A stretch of 64,000 nt of DNA from an uncultured Oscillospiraceae bacterium (GTDB taxonomy: Bacteria > Bacillota > Clostridia > Oscillospirales > Oscillospiraceae). A program made the translations under genes and the position numbers. The first letter of the stretch is position 1. Each line of letters begins with the position of its first letter. The stretch lies in contig CAJUOT010000005.1 in assembly GCA_910588135.1 (NCBI GenBank), positions 20,324 to 84,323 on the forward strand, written 5' to 3'. This document shows, piece after piece, positions 33,107 to 40,819 of the stretch. Under the pieces are notes generated by a model. That model was not told the origin of the DNA. It worked only from the letters and a program-made list of their open reading frames with translations, and did no database searches.

Positions 33107-33182
33107 GAAATTCAGGGAACAGGACAGCCCCCTTTCACATATGCTGGTATATCATCCGGCGGCGGGAAAGGGGGGTGTTTTC

Positions 33183-33257
33183 ATGCGGGTGGTCGTGGTG
33201 AAGTTTCCCAAGGCGCTGTGCGGTCTGATGCGCAGGATATTCCACATGGACCAGTGA
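33183..33257 (+). CDS. spoVM: Stage V sporulation protein SpoVM (24-aa microprotein)
   Basis: Amphipathic 24-residue peptide whose relatives sit on the curved forespore membrane and anchor the spore coat base. The pattern M-x5-K-F-P-K-x2-x-G-x2-R-x-I-F aligns with Bacillus SpoVM, including Pro9, the residue known to matter for localisation. A strong AAAGGGGGGTG site precedes the ATG. Its place after prpC-prkC-rsgA matches Bacillus, where rpe and thiN intervene. It is short enough to be missed by gene callers. It indicates a spore former. I saw no convincing sigma-E promoter directly upstream. Confidence 0.82.
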   Translation: MRVVVVKFPKALCGLMRRIFHMDQ

Positions 33258-33263
33258 TACATA

Positions 33264-33331
33264 GCCGCGCCAACAGCCGGGGCATTCAGACTCTGGGCCG
33301 CAGAGATGTATGCCGAGGCTGTTGGCGCGGC
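33264..33331 (+). other. Long rod-like RNA hairpin downstream of spoVM
   Basis: Outer 15-bp perfect stem (33264-33278 with 33317-33331), then inner stems GGCAT/ATGCC (33281-33285, 33310-33314) and CTCTG/CAGAG (33291-33295, 33301-33305), with small internal loops. It starts 6 bases after the spoVM stop. There is no clear T-run, so it may be a stabilising 3' structure or a non-canonical terminator. Confidence 0.6.
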
Positions 33332-33398
33332 CTCTTGCTTGCGCGGCCGGGGAACCCCGGGGAACAGGGGAATGCCGTCTATTTGCCGTTTTGAGAAA

Positions 33399-33427
33399 TT
33401 GACTTCCATCCTTCCATATGGTATACT
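33399..33427 (+). promoter_or_regulatory. Sigma-A promoter for the transglutaminase/Dlt-like operon
   Basis: TTGACT (33399-33404), 17-base spacer, TATACT (33422-33427): five of six matches in each hexamer. Confidence 0.82.
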
Positions 33428-33499
33428 ATGTCGATATGCAGGGAACGTGCGCGGACAGGTTCCCCCTGACAGGGGGCGCGAAAGGAAGCATTGAGTGCG

Positions 33500-34780
33500 A
33501 TGCGGGAGACAGAGACAAAGCCGGAGGCCGGGGGACGGACAAAAAGGACAACGGGAATATCCGTCCGGATGGGGGCCGCCGCCCTGTGCCTGATTCTGGC
33601 GCTGAGCGCCTGCGCCTCCGGCCCGGGGCAGCTGGAATCGGAGCCGGCGAGCCCCGCCCTGGAGAGCGGGCAGGCGGCGGCCGACGCCACGCCGCCCCAG
33701 CTGCTGGGGGTGAAGGACATCACCGTGATGGCGGGGGGAAGCGTGTCCTACCGGGACGGGGTGTCCGCTGTGGACGATGTGGACGGCCCCGTGTCATTTC
33801 AGGTGGACGCCGGGGCGGTGGACCTGTCTGAACCGGGGGAGTACCGGGTGGTCTACTCCGCCGAGGACGCGGCGGGCAACCGGGCCGAGGCTGTCATCAC
33901 GGTGACGGTGGAACCCATCACGGTAGACCAGGACATCCAGGAGTCGGACGAGCCGGTTTCCACCGGCGGCGGCACGGCCTCCAGCCCGGCGACGGAGGAG
34001 GAGGTCAACCGGCTGGCGGACCAGATTTTGGGCCAGATTCTCCGGGACGGCATGAGCCAGCGGGAGCGGGCCCGGGCCATTTTCAACTATGTAAACCGGA
34101 ACGTCCGGTATGTGGGCAGCTCGGACAAGTCCAGCTGGGTCGTGGGGGCCCATACGGGCTTTACCCGGCGCCGCGGGGACTGCTACAACTACTTTGCCTG
34201 TTCCAAGGCCCTGCTGACCCGGGCGGGCATCCCCAACATCGACCTGACCCGGGTGGGGGGGAACAGCCGCCACTACTGGCAGCTGGTGAACACCGGGGAC
34301 GGATGGTATCATTTTGACGCCTGCCCCCACCCCACGGGCTACCCCCTGGTGGCCTTCATGATTACCGAGACCCAGGCCCGCACCTATACCGAGCAGGTGA
34401 AGCGGGCGCGGCAGAACTACTATGTCTATGACTATGACTCCTGCCCCGTGGAGGTGGAGGGGACGCCGCCGGAGGGCTGGCGGCCGCCGGTCTCCACGCC
34501 CCCGCCGGCAGTGACCCAGCCGCCTGCGGAGGCGACGGTCGAGCCGCCGGCAGAGACAGTGGAACCGCCCGCAGAGACGGCGGAGCCTCCCCTGGAGAGC
34601 GTGGAGCCCCCAGTGGAGACCCCGCTTCCCGAAGAGAGCCAGCCGCCCGCGGAGGCGACCAGTCCCCCCGCGGAGACCGGCGCGCCGCCCGTGGAGGAGA
34701 CGGAACCGCTGCCGGACTGGCCGGCCCAGACGGAGCCGCTGGACGATTGGACAAACTGGCCGCCTTCCGGAGGGGAATGA
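33500..34780 (+). CDS. Transglutaminase-like lipoprotein with Pro-rich tail
   Basis: Exported lipoprotein of about 426 aa. A long basic N-region precedes the signal helix and lipobox LSAC. A beta-sandwich (bacterial Ig/DUF5011-like: PQLLGVKDITVMAGGSVSY...GEYRVVYSAEDAAGNRAEAVITV) comes next. The transglutaminase core has Cys in RRGDCYNYFACSKALL, His in GGNSRHYWQLV and Asp in WYHFDACPH. The last 100 residues repeat PPAE/PPVE units, a likely wall-spanning spacer. Start: TTG 33491 or ATG 33500; I chose ATG. It ends 2 bases before the adenylation gene and shares its promoter. Confidence 0.8.
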   Translation: MRETETKPEAGGRTKRTTGISVRMGAAALCLILALSACASGPGQLESEPASPALESGQAAADATPPQLLGVKDITVMAGGSVSYRDGVSAVDDVDGPVSFQVDAGAVDLSEPGEYRVVYSAEDAAGNRAEAVITVTVEPITVDQDIQESDEPVSTGGGTASSPATEEEVNRLADQILGQILRDGMSQRERARAIFNYVNRNVRYVGSSDKSSWVVGAHTGFTRRRGDCYNYFACSKALLTRAGIPNIDLTRVGGNSRHYWQLVNTGDGWYHFDACPHPTGYPLVAFMITETQARTYTEQVKRARQNYYVYDYDSCPVEVEGTPPEGWRPPVSTPPPAVTQPPAEATVEPPAETVEPPAETAEPPLESVEPPVETPLPEESQPPAEATSPPAETGAPPVEETEPLPDWPAQTEPLDDWTNWPPSGGE

Positions 34781-34782
34781 CC

Positions 34783-36300
34783 ATGCAGAGAAACGTATTG
34801 GAATATCTGGAGGCCACCGCGCCCCGCCTGCCGGACAAGGTGGCGTTCCACAACGGCACGGAGGGCCTGACCTTCGGGCAGGTGTCCCGGGCCGCCCGGG
34901 GGATCGGCACCTTCCTGGCCCGGAAAGGGCTGGAGCGGGAGCCGGTGGTGGTGTTTATGGAAAAGCACCCCAAGTCGGTGGCCGCCTTTTTCGGGGTGGT
35001 CTACTCCGGCTGCTTCTATGTCCCCATCGACGAGGAAATGCCGCTCTACCGGGTGGAGCTGATTTTTCAGACCCTGAGGCCCCGGGCCGTGCTGTGCGAT
35101 GAAAAGACCCGTCAGGCGGCGGCGGAGCTGGGCTATGAGGGCGGGCTGTACGGCTATGAGGAGGCCGCGGCCTGCCAGCCGGACCAGGGGCTGCTGGACT
35201 CCATCCGGGCGGGCCAGCTGGACACCGACCCGCTGTACATTGTCTTTACCTCCGGCTCCACCGGGGTGCCCAAGGGGGTGGCGGCCTGCCACCGCTCGGT
35301 GATCGACTACATCGAGCAGCTGTCCGCCACCCTGGGCTTCAGCGAGGACACGGTGTTCGGCAACCAGACCCCGCTGTACTTCGACGCCTGCCTGAAGGAG
35401 CTCTACCCCACGCTGAAATTCGGGGCCACCACCTATCTGATTCCCAAGGGGCTGTTCCTGTTTCCGGTGAAGCTGGTGGAATTCCTCAATGAGCACAAAA
35501 TCAACACGGTGTGCTGGGTGGTGTCCGCCCTGACCATGATCTCCGGGCTGGGGGCGCTGAAAAAGAACGTGCCCCAGTACCTGCACACCATCGCCTTTGG
35601 CAGCGAGGTGTTTCCCATCCGCCAGTTCAACCTGTGGCGGGAGGCCCTGCCCAACGCCAGATTCACCAACCTGTACGGCCCCACCGAGTGCACCGGGATG
35701 AGCTGCTTCTACCACGTGGACCGGGACTTCGGCCCGGACGAGGCCATTCCCATCGGCGGCCCCTTCCCCAACACGGGCATTTTGCTGCTGGCCGAGGGGG
35801 ACAAGCCAGCCGCCCCCGGACAGGTGGGGGAGATCTGCATCCGGGGCACCTGCCTGACCATGGGCTACTACCGTATGCCGGAAAAGACGGCGGAGTGCTT
35901 TGTGCAGAACCCGCTGAACGACGCCTACCCCGAGCTGATCTACCGCACCGGCGACCTGGGGCGCTACAACGACCGGGGGGAGCTGGTGTTCGTCTCCCGG
36001 AAGGACTACCAGATCAAGCACATGGGGCACCGGGTGGAGCTCCAGGAGATTGAGGCCGCCGCCTCCACCCACCGCTCTGTGGCCGCGGCCTGCGCGGTGT
36101 TTGACCAGGAGAAGGACCGCATCCGGATGTACTATACCGGCGGGGTGGAGCCGGGGGAGCTGACCGCCTTTTTGAAGGGCCGCCTGCCCCGGTACATGAT
36201 TCCAAACCGCGTGGAGCGGCTGGAGCGCCTGCCGCTGACCCCCAACGGAAAAATAGACCGCAAGGCCCTGGCCGCCGGACAGATTCCGGCGGGGGTTTAA
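34783..36300 (+). CDS. DltA-like adenylation enzyme (acyl/aminoacyl-carrier ligase)
   Basis: ANL-superfamily adenylate-forming enzyme, 505 aa, the length of DltA. Core motifs are intact: FTSGSTGVPKGV, NLYGPTE, YRTGDLGRYNDRGELVF, HRVELQEIE and the catalytic Lys in NGKIDRKAL. Bacillus DltA carries a pocket Cys in FCGEVLP that contributes to D-alanine selectivity. This protein has FGSEVFP at that place, so D-Ala should not be assumed. It is expected to load the carrier protein encoded 17 bases downstream. ATG 34783 is 7-8 bases from GGAGGGG and is preferred to ATG 34777. Confidence 0.82.
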   Translation: MQRNVLEYLEATAPRLPDKVAFHNGTEGLTFGQVSRAARGIGTFLARKGLEREPVVVFMEKHPKSVAAFFGVVYSGCFYVPIDEEMPLYRVELIFQTLRPRAVLCDEKTRQAAAELGYEGGLYGYEEAAACQPDQGLLDSIRAGQLDTDPLYIVFTSGSTGVPKGVAACHRSVIDYIEQLSATLGFSEDTVFGNQTPLYFDACLKELYPTLKFGATTYLIPKGLFLFPVKLVEFLNEHKINTVCWVVSALTMISGLGALKKNVPQYLHTIAFGSEVFPIRQFNLWREALPNARFTNLYGPTECTGMSCFYHVDRDFGPDEAIPIGGPFPNTGILLLAEGDKPAAPGQVGEICIRGTCLTMGYYRMPEKTAECFVQNPLNDAYPELIYRTGDLGRYNDRGELVFVSRKDYQIKHMGHRVELQEIEAAASTHRSVAAACAVFDQEKDRIRMYYTGGVEPGELTAFLKGRLPRYMIPNRVERLERLPLTPNGKIDRKALAAGQIPAGV

Positions 36301-36317
36301 GAGAAAGAAGGACTATC

Positions 36318-36545
36318 ATGGAAGAACTGCTGGATATCCTGCGGGAGCTGCACCCGGACGTGGACTTCGAGAACTGCGGCAATCTGATCGACGGCAAAAT
36401 CCTGGACTCCATTGACATTGTCACCCTGGTGGCGGAGATCGGCGACGCCTTCGATGTAGAGGTCCCGGCCGAGGAGCTGACGCCGGAGAACTTCAATTCC
36501 GCCCAGGCCCTGTGGGCCATGATCCAGCGGCTGGACGAGGCGTGA
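36318..36545 (+). CDS. Acyl carrier protein (DltC-like)
   Basis: 75-aa phosphopantetheine carrier. The attachment Ser lies in ILDSIDIVTLV, followed by a helix and VPAEELTPENFNSAQALWAMI. It is acidic and of DltC size, placed exactly between the adenylation enzyme and the MBOAT, as in dlt operons. It would carry the activated acyl group to the membrane. Confidence 0.88.
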   Translation: MEELLDILRELHPDVDFENCGNLIDGKILDSIDIVTLVAEIGDAFDVEVPAEELTPENFNSAQALWAMIQRLDEA

Positions 36546-36555
36546 GCGCGGCGCC

Positions 36556-38145
36556 ATGAGCTTTGCTTCGACTCAGTTTCTGGCCTTTTTCGCGGCGCTG
36601 TTCCTGCTGTACTACGCCATTCCCAGGCGGCACCAGTGGAAGCTGCTGCTGGCCGGCAGCCTGTTTTTCTACTGGTTTGCCGGGTGGTGGTGCCTGATCT
36701 ACATCGGCGTGACCACGGTGACCACCTATCTGGCGGGCCGGAAGATCGCCGCGCTGGCCGCTTCCCAGGAGGAGTGGCTCAAAGCCCACCGGGACGAGCT
36801 GTCCAAGGAGGAGCGCAAGGCCCGGAAGGCGAAGGACAAATCTGTCCGCTTCCGCTGGATGCTGGGGTGTCTGCTGGTGAATTTCGGCATTCTGGCGGTG
36901 GTGAAATACGCCAATTTCGTGCTGGGCAACGTCAGCGCCCTGACTGTTTTCTTCGGCGGGCAGCCGATTCCCTCCCTGTCCCTGGTGCTGCCCATGGGAA
37001 TTTCCTTCTACACCTTCCAGGCCATGGGCTACCTCATCGACGTATACTGGGGCAAGTGCCGGGCCGAGCGGAATCTGGGCCGGTTCGCCCTGTTCGTCAC
37101 CTTCTTTCCCCAGCTGATCCAGGGGCCCATCAGCCGCTTCGGCGAGCTGAGCCGGACCCTCTGCGGAGAGCACCCCTGGGACTCCCGGCAGATCGCCATG
37201 GGGGCGGAGCGGGTGCTGTGGGGGCTGGCAAAGAAGCTGATCGTGGCCGACCGGCTGGCCATCCCCCTGCGGGCCCTGGTGTCCGACCCGGAGCGGTATA
37301 CGGGCGTGTACGTGCTGGCGGTGGTGTTCCTGTACGCTGTCCAGCTCTACGCCGACTTCACCGGCGGCATTGACATCACCATCGGCGCGGCCCAGATGCT
37401 GGGCGTGAAGGTGACGGAGAACTTTCAGCGGCCCTTCTTCTCCAAGAGCGCGGCGGAGTACTGGCGGCGCTGGCACATCACCATGGGCACCTGGTTCCGG
37501 GACTACCTGTTCTATCCCATGTCGGTGTCCAGGCCGATCTTGAAGCTGCACCAGAAATGCCGGAACCGCTTCGGCCGCTTCGGCAAGCACGTGGGCGTGC
37601 ACACGTGCAGCATCATCCTCTGGTTCGTCACCGGCCTGTGGCATGGGGCCAGCTGGAATTTCATCGTCTGGGGCCTGCTCAACGGCATGGTCATTATCGT
37701 CTCCCAGGAGCTGGAGCCGCTGTACGCCCGGTTTCACGCCCGCTTCCCCAGCCTGAAAGGGAGCCGGGGCTGGGATCTGGTGCAGGTTGCGCGCACCTTC
37801 TGGCTCATGGGGATCATCCGGGTGCTGGACGTGTACCGGGACGTGCCCCTCACCTTCCGCCAGCTGGGGACGGTGTTCACCGCCCTCCGGCCCCAGACGC
37901 TGTGGGACGGCTCCTTCCTGGAGCTGGGCATCGGCGCGGGGGACTGGCTTGTCGCCGCCGCCGGGGCGGGGGCCATGCTGGTTTGCAGTCTGCTGGGCCG
38001 GCGGGAGCCGGTGCGGGTGCGGCTGACGCGGGACCACCCCCAGCTGGCCTGGGGCGGGTGCGTGCTGCTGGCGCTGCTCACCCTGGTGTTCGGGGTGTAC
38101 GGCATCGGCTTTGACGCCACCCAGTTCATCTACAACCAATTCTGA
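36556..38145 (+). CDS. MBOAT-family O-acyltransferase (AlgI/DltB-type)
   Basis: Polytopic membrane acyltransferase, 529 aa, longer than typical DltB and closer to AlgI/PatA size. MBOAT landmarks: LPMGISFYTFQAMGYLIDVYWG, FFPQLIQGPISRF, the WFRDYLFYPM segment (EYWRRWHITMGTWFRDYLF), and the catalytic-His region VTGLWHGASWNFIVWG. It should move the acyl group from the carrier across the membrane to an extracytoplasmic polymer. A basic cytoplasmic loop (KEERKARKAKDKS) is inserted after the third helix. It is followed at 13 bases by its probable SGNH partner. Confidence 0.88.
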   Translation: MSFASTQFLAFFAALFLLYYAIPRRHQWKLLLAGSLFFYWFAGWWCLIYIGVTTVTTYLAGRKIAALAASQEEWLKAHRDELSKEERKARKAKDKSVRFRWMLGCLLVNFGILAVVKYANFVLGNVSALTVFFGGQPIPSLSLVLPMGISFYTFQAMGYLIDVYWGKCRAERNLGRFALFVTFFPQLIQGPISRFGELSRTLCGEHPWDSRQIAMGAERVLWGLAKKLIVADRLAIPLRALVSDPERYTGVYVLAVVFLYAVQLYADFTGGIDITIGAAQMLGVKVTENFQRPFFSKSAAEYWRRWHITMGTWFRDYLFYPMSVSRPILKLHQKCRNRFGRFGKHVGVHTCSIILWFVTGLWHGASWNFIVWGLLNGMVIIVSQELEPLYARFHARFPSLKGSRGWDLVQVARTFWLMGIIRVLDVYRDVPLTFRQLGTVFTALRPQTLWDGSFLELGIGAGDWLVAAAGAGAMLVCSLLGRREPVRVRLTRDHPQLAWGGCVLLALLTLVFGVYGIGFDATQFIYNQF

Positions 38146-38158
38146 GGGGGCGGAGCGG

Positions 38159-39202
38159 ATGCGGAAAAAAATCTGTGCCGCCGCCCTGTGGTGCGCGGTG
38201 TTTGCCGTGGGATTCGGCCTGCTCAACGCCCTGTTTATCCCCAAGTACATGAGCGAGATCCCCGAGGGGGCGCTGATTGCCGAGTACTATAAGGAGGAGG
38301 CAGGCCACGACGTGGTGTTCATCGGGGACTGCGAGGTGTATGAAAACTTCTCCCCGGATGTGCTGTGGCGGGAGTACGGCATTCCCAGCTATATCCGGGG
38401 CAGCGCCCAGCAGCTCATCTGGCAGTCCTATTACCTGATGGAGGAGACGCTGAAGTACGAAACGCCCAAAGTGATGGTGTTCAACGTGCTGTCCATGAAG
38501 TACGGCGAGCCCCAGAGCGAGGCGTACAACCGCCTGAACCTGGACGGGATGAGGCTGTCCCCCCAGAAGCTGGCCGCCGTCCGGGCGTCCATGACGGAGG
38601 AGGAGAGCCTGCTGTCCTACCTGTTCCCCCTGCTGCGCTACCATTCCCGCTGGAATGAGCTGGGCGGGGAGGACGTGAAGTACCTGTTCCGCCGGGACAT
38701 GGTGTCCGACAGCGGCTACCTGATGAACGTCCAGGTCCGTCCGGCGGAGGATGTGCCCCAGGGGCGGCCCCTGGCGGACTACTCCTTCGACCCGGTGTGC
38801 TGGGATTACCTGGACAAAATGGCGGACCTGTGCCAGGAGCACGGGGTGCAGCTGGTGCTCGTCAAGGCTCCCAGCCTCTACCCTTACTGGTACGGCCAGT
38901 GGGAGGAGCAGATTGAGGACTACGCCGCCCGGCGGGGGCTGGAATACCTGAATTTCCTGGAGCTGACGCAGGAGGCGGGCCTCGACTTCAGCGCCGACAC
39001 CTATGACAACGGCCTGCACCTGAACCTCTACGGGGCGGAAAAGCTGTCCCGCTGGTTCGGGGCGTGGCTGTCGGAGCACTGCCCGGTGGAGGACCGCCGG
39101 GGCCAGCAGCCCTTCGAGGATATCTGGAGCGAGAAAAGCGCCGCCTACGCCGCCCGGAAAGCGCGGCTGGAGGCGGAATGGAACGCGCGGGAAGGCGCGT
39201 GA
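38159..39202 (+). CDS. SGNH/GDSL-like membrane-anchored protein (DltD/AlgX-like partner)
   Basis: 347-aa protein with one N-terminal helix (AALWCAVFAVGFGLLNALFI) and an extracytoplasmic SGNH fold. Block I reads FIGDCEVYENFSP, where Cys occupies the usual nucleophilic Ser place. Block V is present as DNGLHLNLYGAEKLS, with the Asp-x-x-His-type pair. It probably transfers the acyl group from the MBOAT, or acts on the product, as DltD or AlgJ/X do. A C-terminal charged helical tail (about 35 residues) follows the core. ATG 38159 follows a GGGGGCGGAG site. Confidence 0.75.
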   Translation: MRKKICAAALWCAVFAVGFGLLNALFIPKYMSEIPEGALIAEYYKEEAGHDVVFIGDCEVYENFSPDVLWREYGIPSYIRGSAQQLIWQSYYLMEETLKYETPKVMVFNVLSMKYGEPQSEAYNRLNLDGMRLSPQKLAAVRASMTEEESLLSYLFPLLRYHSRWNELGGEDVKYLFRRDMVSDSGYLMNVQVRPAEDVPQGRPLADYSFDPVCWDYLDKMADLCQEHGVQLVLVKAPSLYPYWYGQWEEQIEDYAARRGLEYLNFLELTQEAGLDFSADTYDNGLHLNLYGAEKLSRWFGAWLSEHCPVEDRRGQQPFEDIWSEKSAAYAARKARLEAEWNAREGA

Positions 39203-39219
39203 GAAAGGATGGATTCAGA

Positions 39220-39750
39220 ATGAAACGGAAGCTGTTCTGTGCGGCCCTGGCCCTGGTGCTGGCGTTCAGCCTCGCCGCCTGCGGCGGGAAGGACGGCGGG
39301 GGGAAAACCCCGGGGGATGCCAATTCCCAGCAGCCCGGTCCGAGTGCGGGCGGAGACGCCGCCTACGCATTCCGGAGCGGAGACGCGGCGGTGGCCATCG
39401 ACCAGGACATGGCGGAGGTGCTGTCCGCGCTGGGCGAGCCCAAGAGTTATTTTGAGGCAGAGTCCTGCGCCTTTGAGGGGCTGGACAAGACCTACACCTA
39501 CTCCGGCTTTGTCATCACCACCCGGCCTGACGGGGACAAGGACTATGTGAGCTCCATTGTCCTCACCGACGACAGCGTGACCACCCCGGAAGGGGTGTAC
39601 ATCGGCTCGCCCGCCGGCGATGTCACCGCCGCCTACGGGCAGGGCGATACGGCGTCGGATACCTTGCTGGGCTACGTCAAGGGCGGCACGGCGCTGAACT
39701 TTATCCTGGACGGGGGCAAGGTGATCTCCATCGAGTATCTGGCGGAATAA
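39220..39750 (+). CDS. Small lipoprotein of unknown function in the Dlt-like operon
   Basis: 176-aa lipoprotein. Signal peptide LFCAALALVLAFSLAAC is lipidated at Cys21, and a Gly/Pro/Gln linker follows. The compact folded domain contains LSALGEPKSYFEAESCAFEGLDKTYTY and YVSSIVLTDDSVTTPEGVYIGSPAGDV, which resembles BamE/SmpA-like or DUF-type outer lipoproteins only in layout. It is the last gene before the operon terminator and is probably an accessory factor of the acylation machinery. Confidence 0.7.
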   Translation: MKRKLFCAALALVLAFSLAACGGKDGGGKTPGDANSQQPGPSAGGDAAYAFRSGDAAVAIDQDMAEVLSALGEPKSYFEAESCAFEGLDKTYTYSGFVITTRPDGDKDYVSSIVLTDDSVTTPEGVYIGSPAGDVTAAYGQGDTASDTLLGYVKGGTALNFILDGGKVISIEYLAE

Positions 39751-39765
39751 GCGCTGGACTGGTCC

Positions 39766-39799
39766 GGACGGCGGGAGCCTGCTCCCGCCGTCCCTTTTT
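39766..39799 (+). terminator. Intrinsic terminator of the Dlt-like operon
   Basis: GGACGGCGGGA (39766-39776) pairs with TCCCGCCGTCC (39783-39793) around a short loop, followed by CTTTTT. Confidence 0.9.
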
Positions 39800-39800
39800 C

Positions 39801-39826
39801 ACCCCCGTCCGTCCCCGGCATACAAT
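39801..39826 (+). promoter_or_regulatory. Possible sporulation (sigma-E/K-like) promoter
   Basis: CATACAAT at 39819-39826 equals the sigma-E -10 consensus and resembles sigma-K CATAnnnTA. An AC dinucleotide lies 16 bases upstream (39801-39802). No sigma-A -35 is present. The -35 support is weak, so the call rests on the -10. Confidence 0.35.
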
Positions 39827-39890
39827 GGGAGTGGAAGGGGAACGCCACACGGGCCCCTTCCCTATCAACCATGAACCGGGAGGTACTACT

Positions 39891-40724
39891 ATGGCCGATT
39901 TCATCGAGCCGGGCCCGATCTGCGATACCGCCGGTATTCGCGAGGCCGTGTGCATCCACACCCGAAAGATTTTCGATTCCTGCCGTGACAAGGACTGTGT
40001 CGAGGACCTGCGGCTCTATCCCACCGTCAGTTCCCAGGCCGTCATCGACCGGGCCATCAGTTTGAAGGCCGGGCAGGCTGAGCTGCTGTACGCTTACATC
40101 GACGTGGAGCCCGTGGGCTTCAACCGGGGCTACTTCACCGTGGACGTGCGCTATTTCTACCGCGTCACCGCCGACGCCTTCGTGGGCGCGGCCCGGCCGG
40201 TGTCCATCTGTGGGCTGGCGGTGTTTGACAAGCGGGCCATCCTGTTCGGCAGCGAGGGCAGCGCCAAGGTGTTCTCCTCCAACAGCCGGGTGGAGGACCT
40301 GGACGAACAGAACCTGATGAGCACCAACCTGCCCATCGCGGTGGTCAACTCCGTGGACCCCATCATCCTGTCCATGCGCCTGTCCGACCCCTGCGAGCCG
40401 CCCGCCTGCGCCTGCGGCGACGGGGCTGAGGTGCCCGCGGGCATCGCGGGCTGCTTCCCCGGCGAGCTGAACATGGGGGGCGAGGGCCGGCGGGTGTACG
40501 TCACCCTGGGCCAGTTTTCCATCATCCGCCTGGAGCGGGACAGCCAGCTGCTCATCCCCGCCTACGATTACTGCATGCCCAGCAAGGAGTGCACCGGCGG
40601 CGGCAGCGAGGAGGACCCCTGCGCCATTTTCCGTCAGGTGCAGTTTCCCACCGAGGAGTTTTTCCCGCCCAACACCATTGCGCCCCCGGAGGGCTACCAG
40701 GAGACCAAGAACTATTGCAGCTGA
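39891..40724 (+). CDS. Conserved clostridial protein of unknown function, Cys-containing
   Basis: 277-aa soluble protein without signal peptide or helix. A first half (ICVHTRKIFDSC-type start: CIHTRKIFDSCRDKDCVEDLRLYP) is followed by beta-rich segments (AELLYAYIDVEPVGFNRGYFTVDVRYFYRV). Cysteines cluster at CEPPACACGDG and near the C-terminus (YDYCMPSKEC...NYCS). I recall similar proteins in many clostridia as hypothetical. The even spread of Cys and a sigma-E/K-like -10 would suit a spore surface protein, but this is a guess. A GGGAGG site precedes ATG 39891, and a terminator follows. It is monocistronic. Confidence 0.65.
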   Translation: MADFIEPGPICDTAGIREAVCIHTRKIFDSCRDKDCVEDLRLYPTVSSQAVIDRAISLKAGQAELLYAYIDVEPVGFNRGYFTVDVRYFYRVTADAFVGAARPVSICGLAVFDKRAILFGSEGSAKVFSSNSRVEDLDEQNLMSTNLPIAVVNSVDPIILSMRLSDPCEPPACACGDGAEVPAGIAGCFPGELNMGGEGRRVYVTLGQFSIIRLERDSQLLIPAYDYCMPSKECTGGGSEEDPCAIFRQVQFPTEEFFPPNTIAPPEGYQETKNYCS

Positions 40725-40764
40725 ACGCAGGGAGGGGCGGGGCGGCTTTTCGCCCCGCTCCCTG

Positions 40765-40808
40765 AAAAGCTGTGCCGGAGGGCTGCTCCGCGCAGCTTTT
40801 TAATTTTT
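40765..40808 (+). terminator. Intrinsic terminator after the Cys-containing protein gene
   Basis: AAAAGCTGTGC (40765-40775) pairs with GCGCAGCTTTT (40790-40800), with one wobble. An inner CGGAG/CTCCG stem and a TTAATTTTT tail follow. Confidence 0.82.
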
Positions 40809-40819
40809 CGTGAAGCCTA

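Noticed and set aside
34777..34779. ATG 34777 as start of the adenylation enzyme
   Set aside because: It directly abuts the GGAGGGG site; ATG 34783 has normal spacing.
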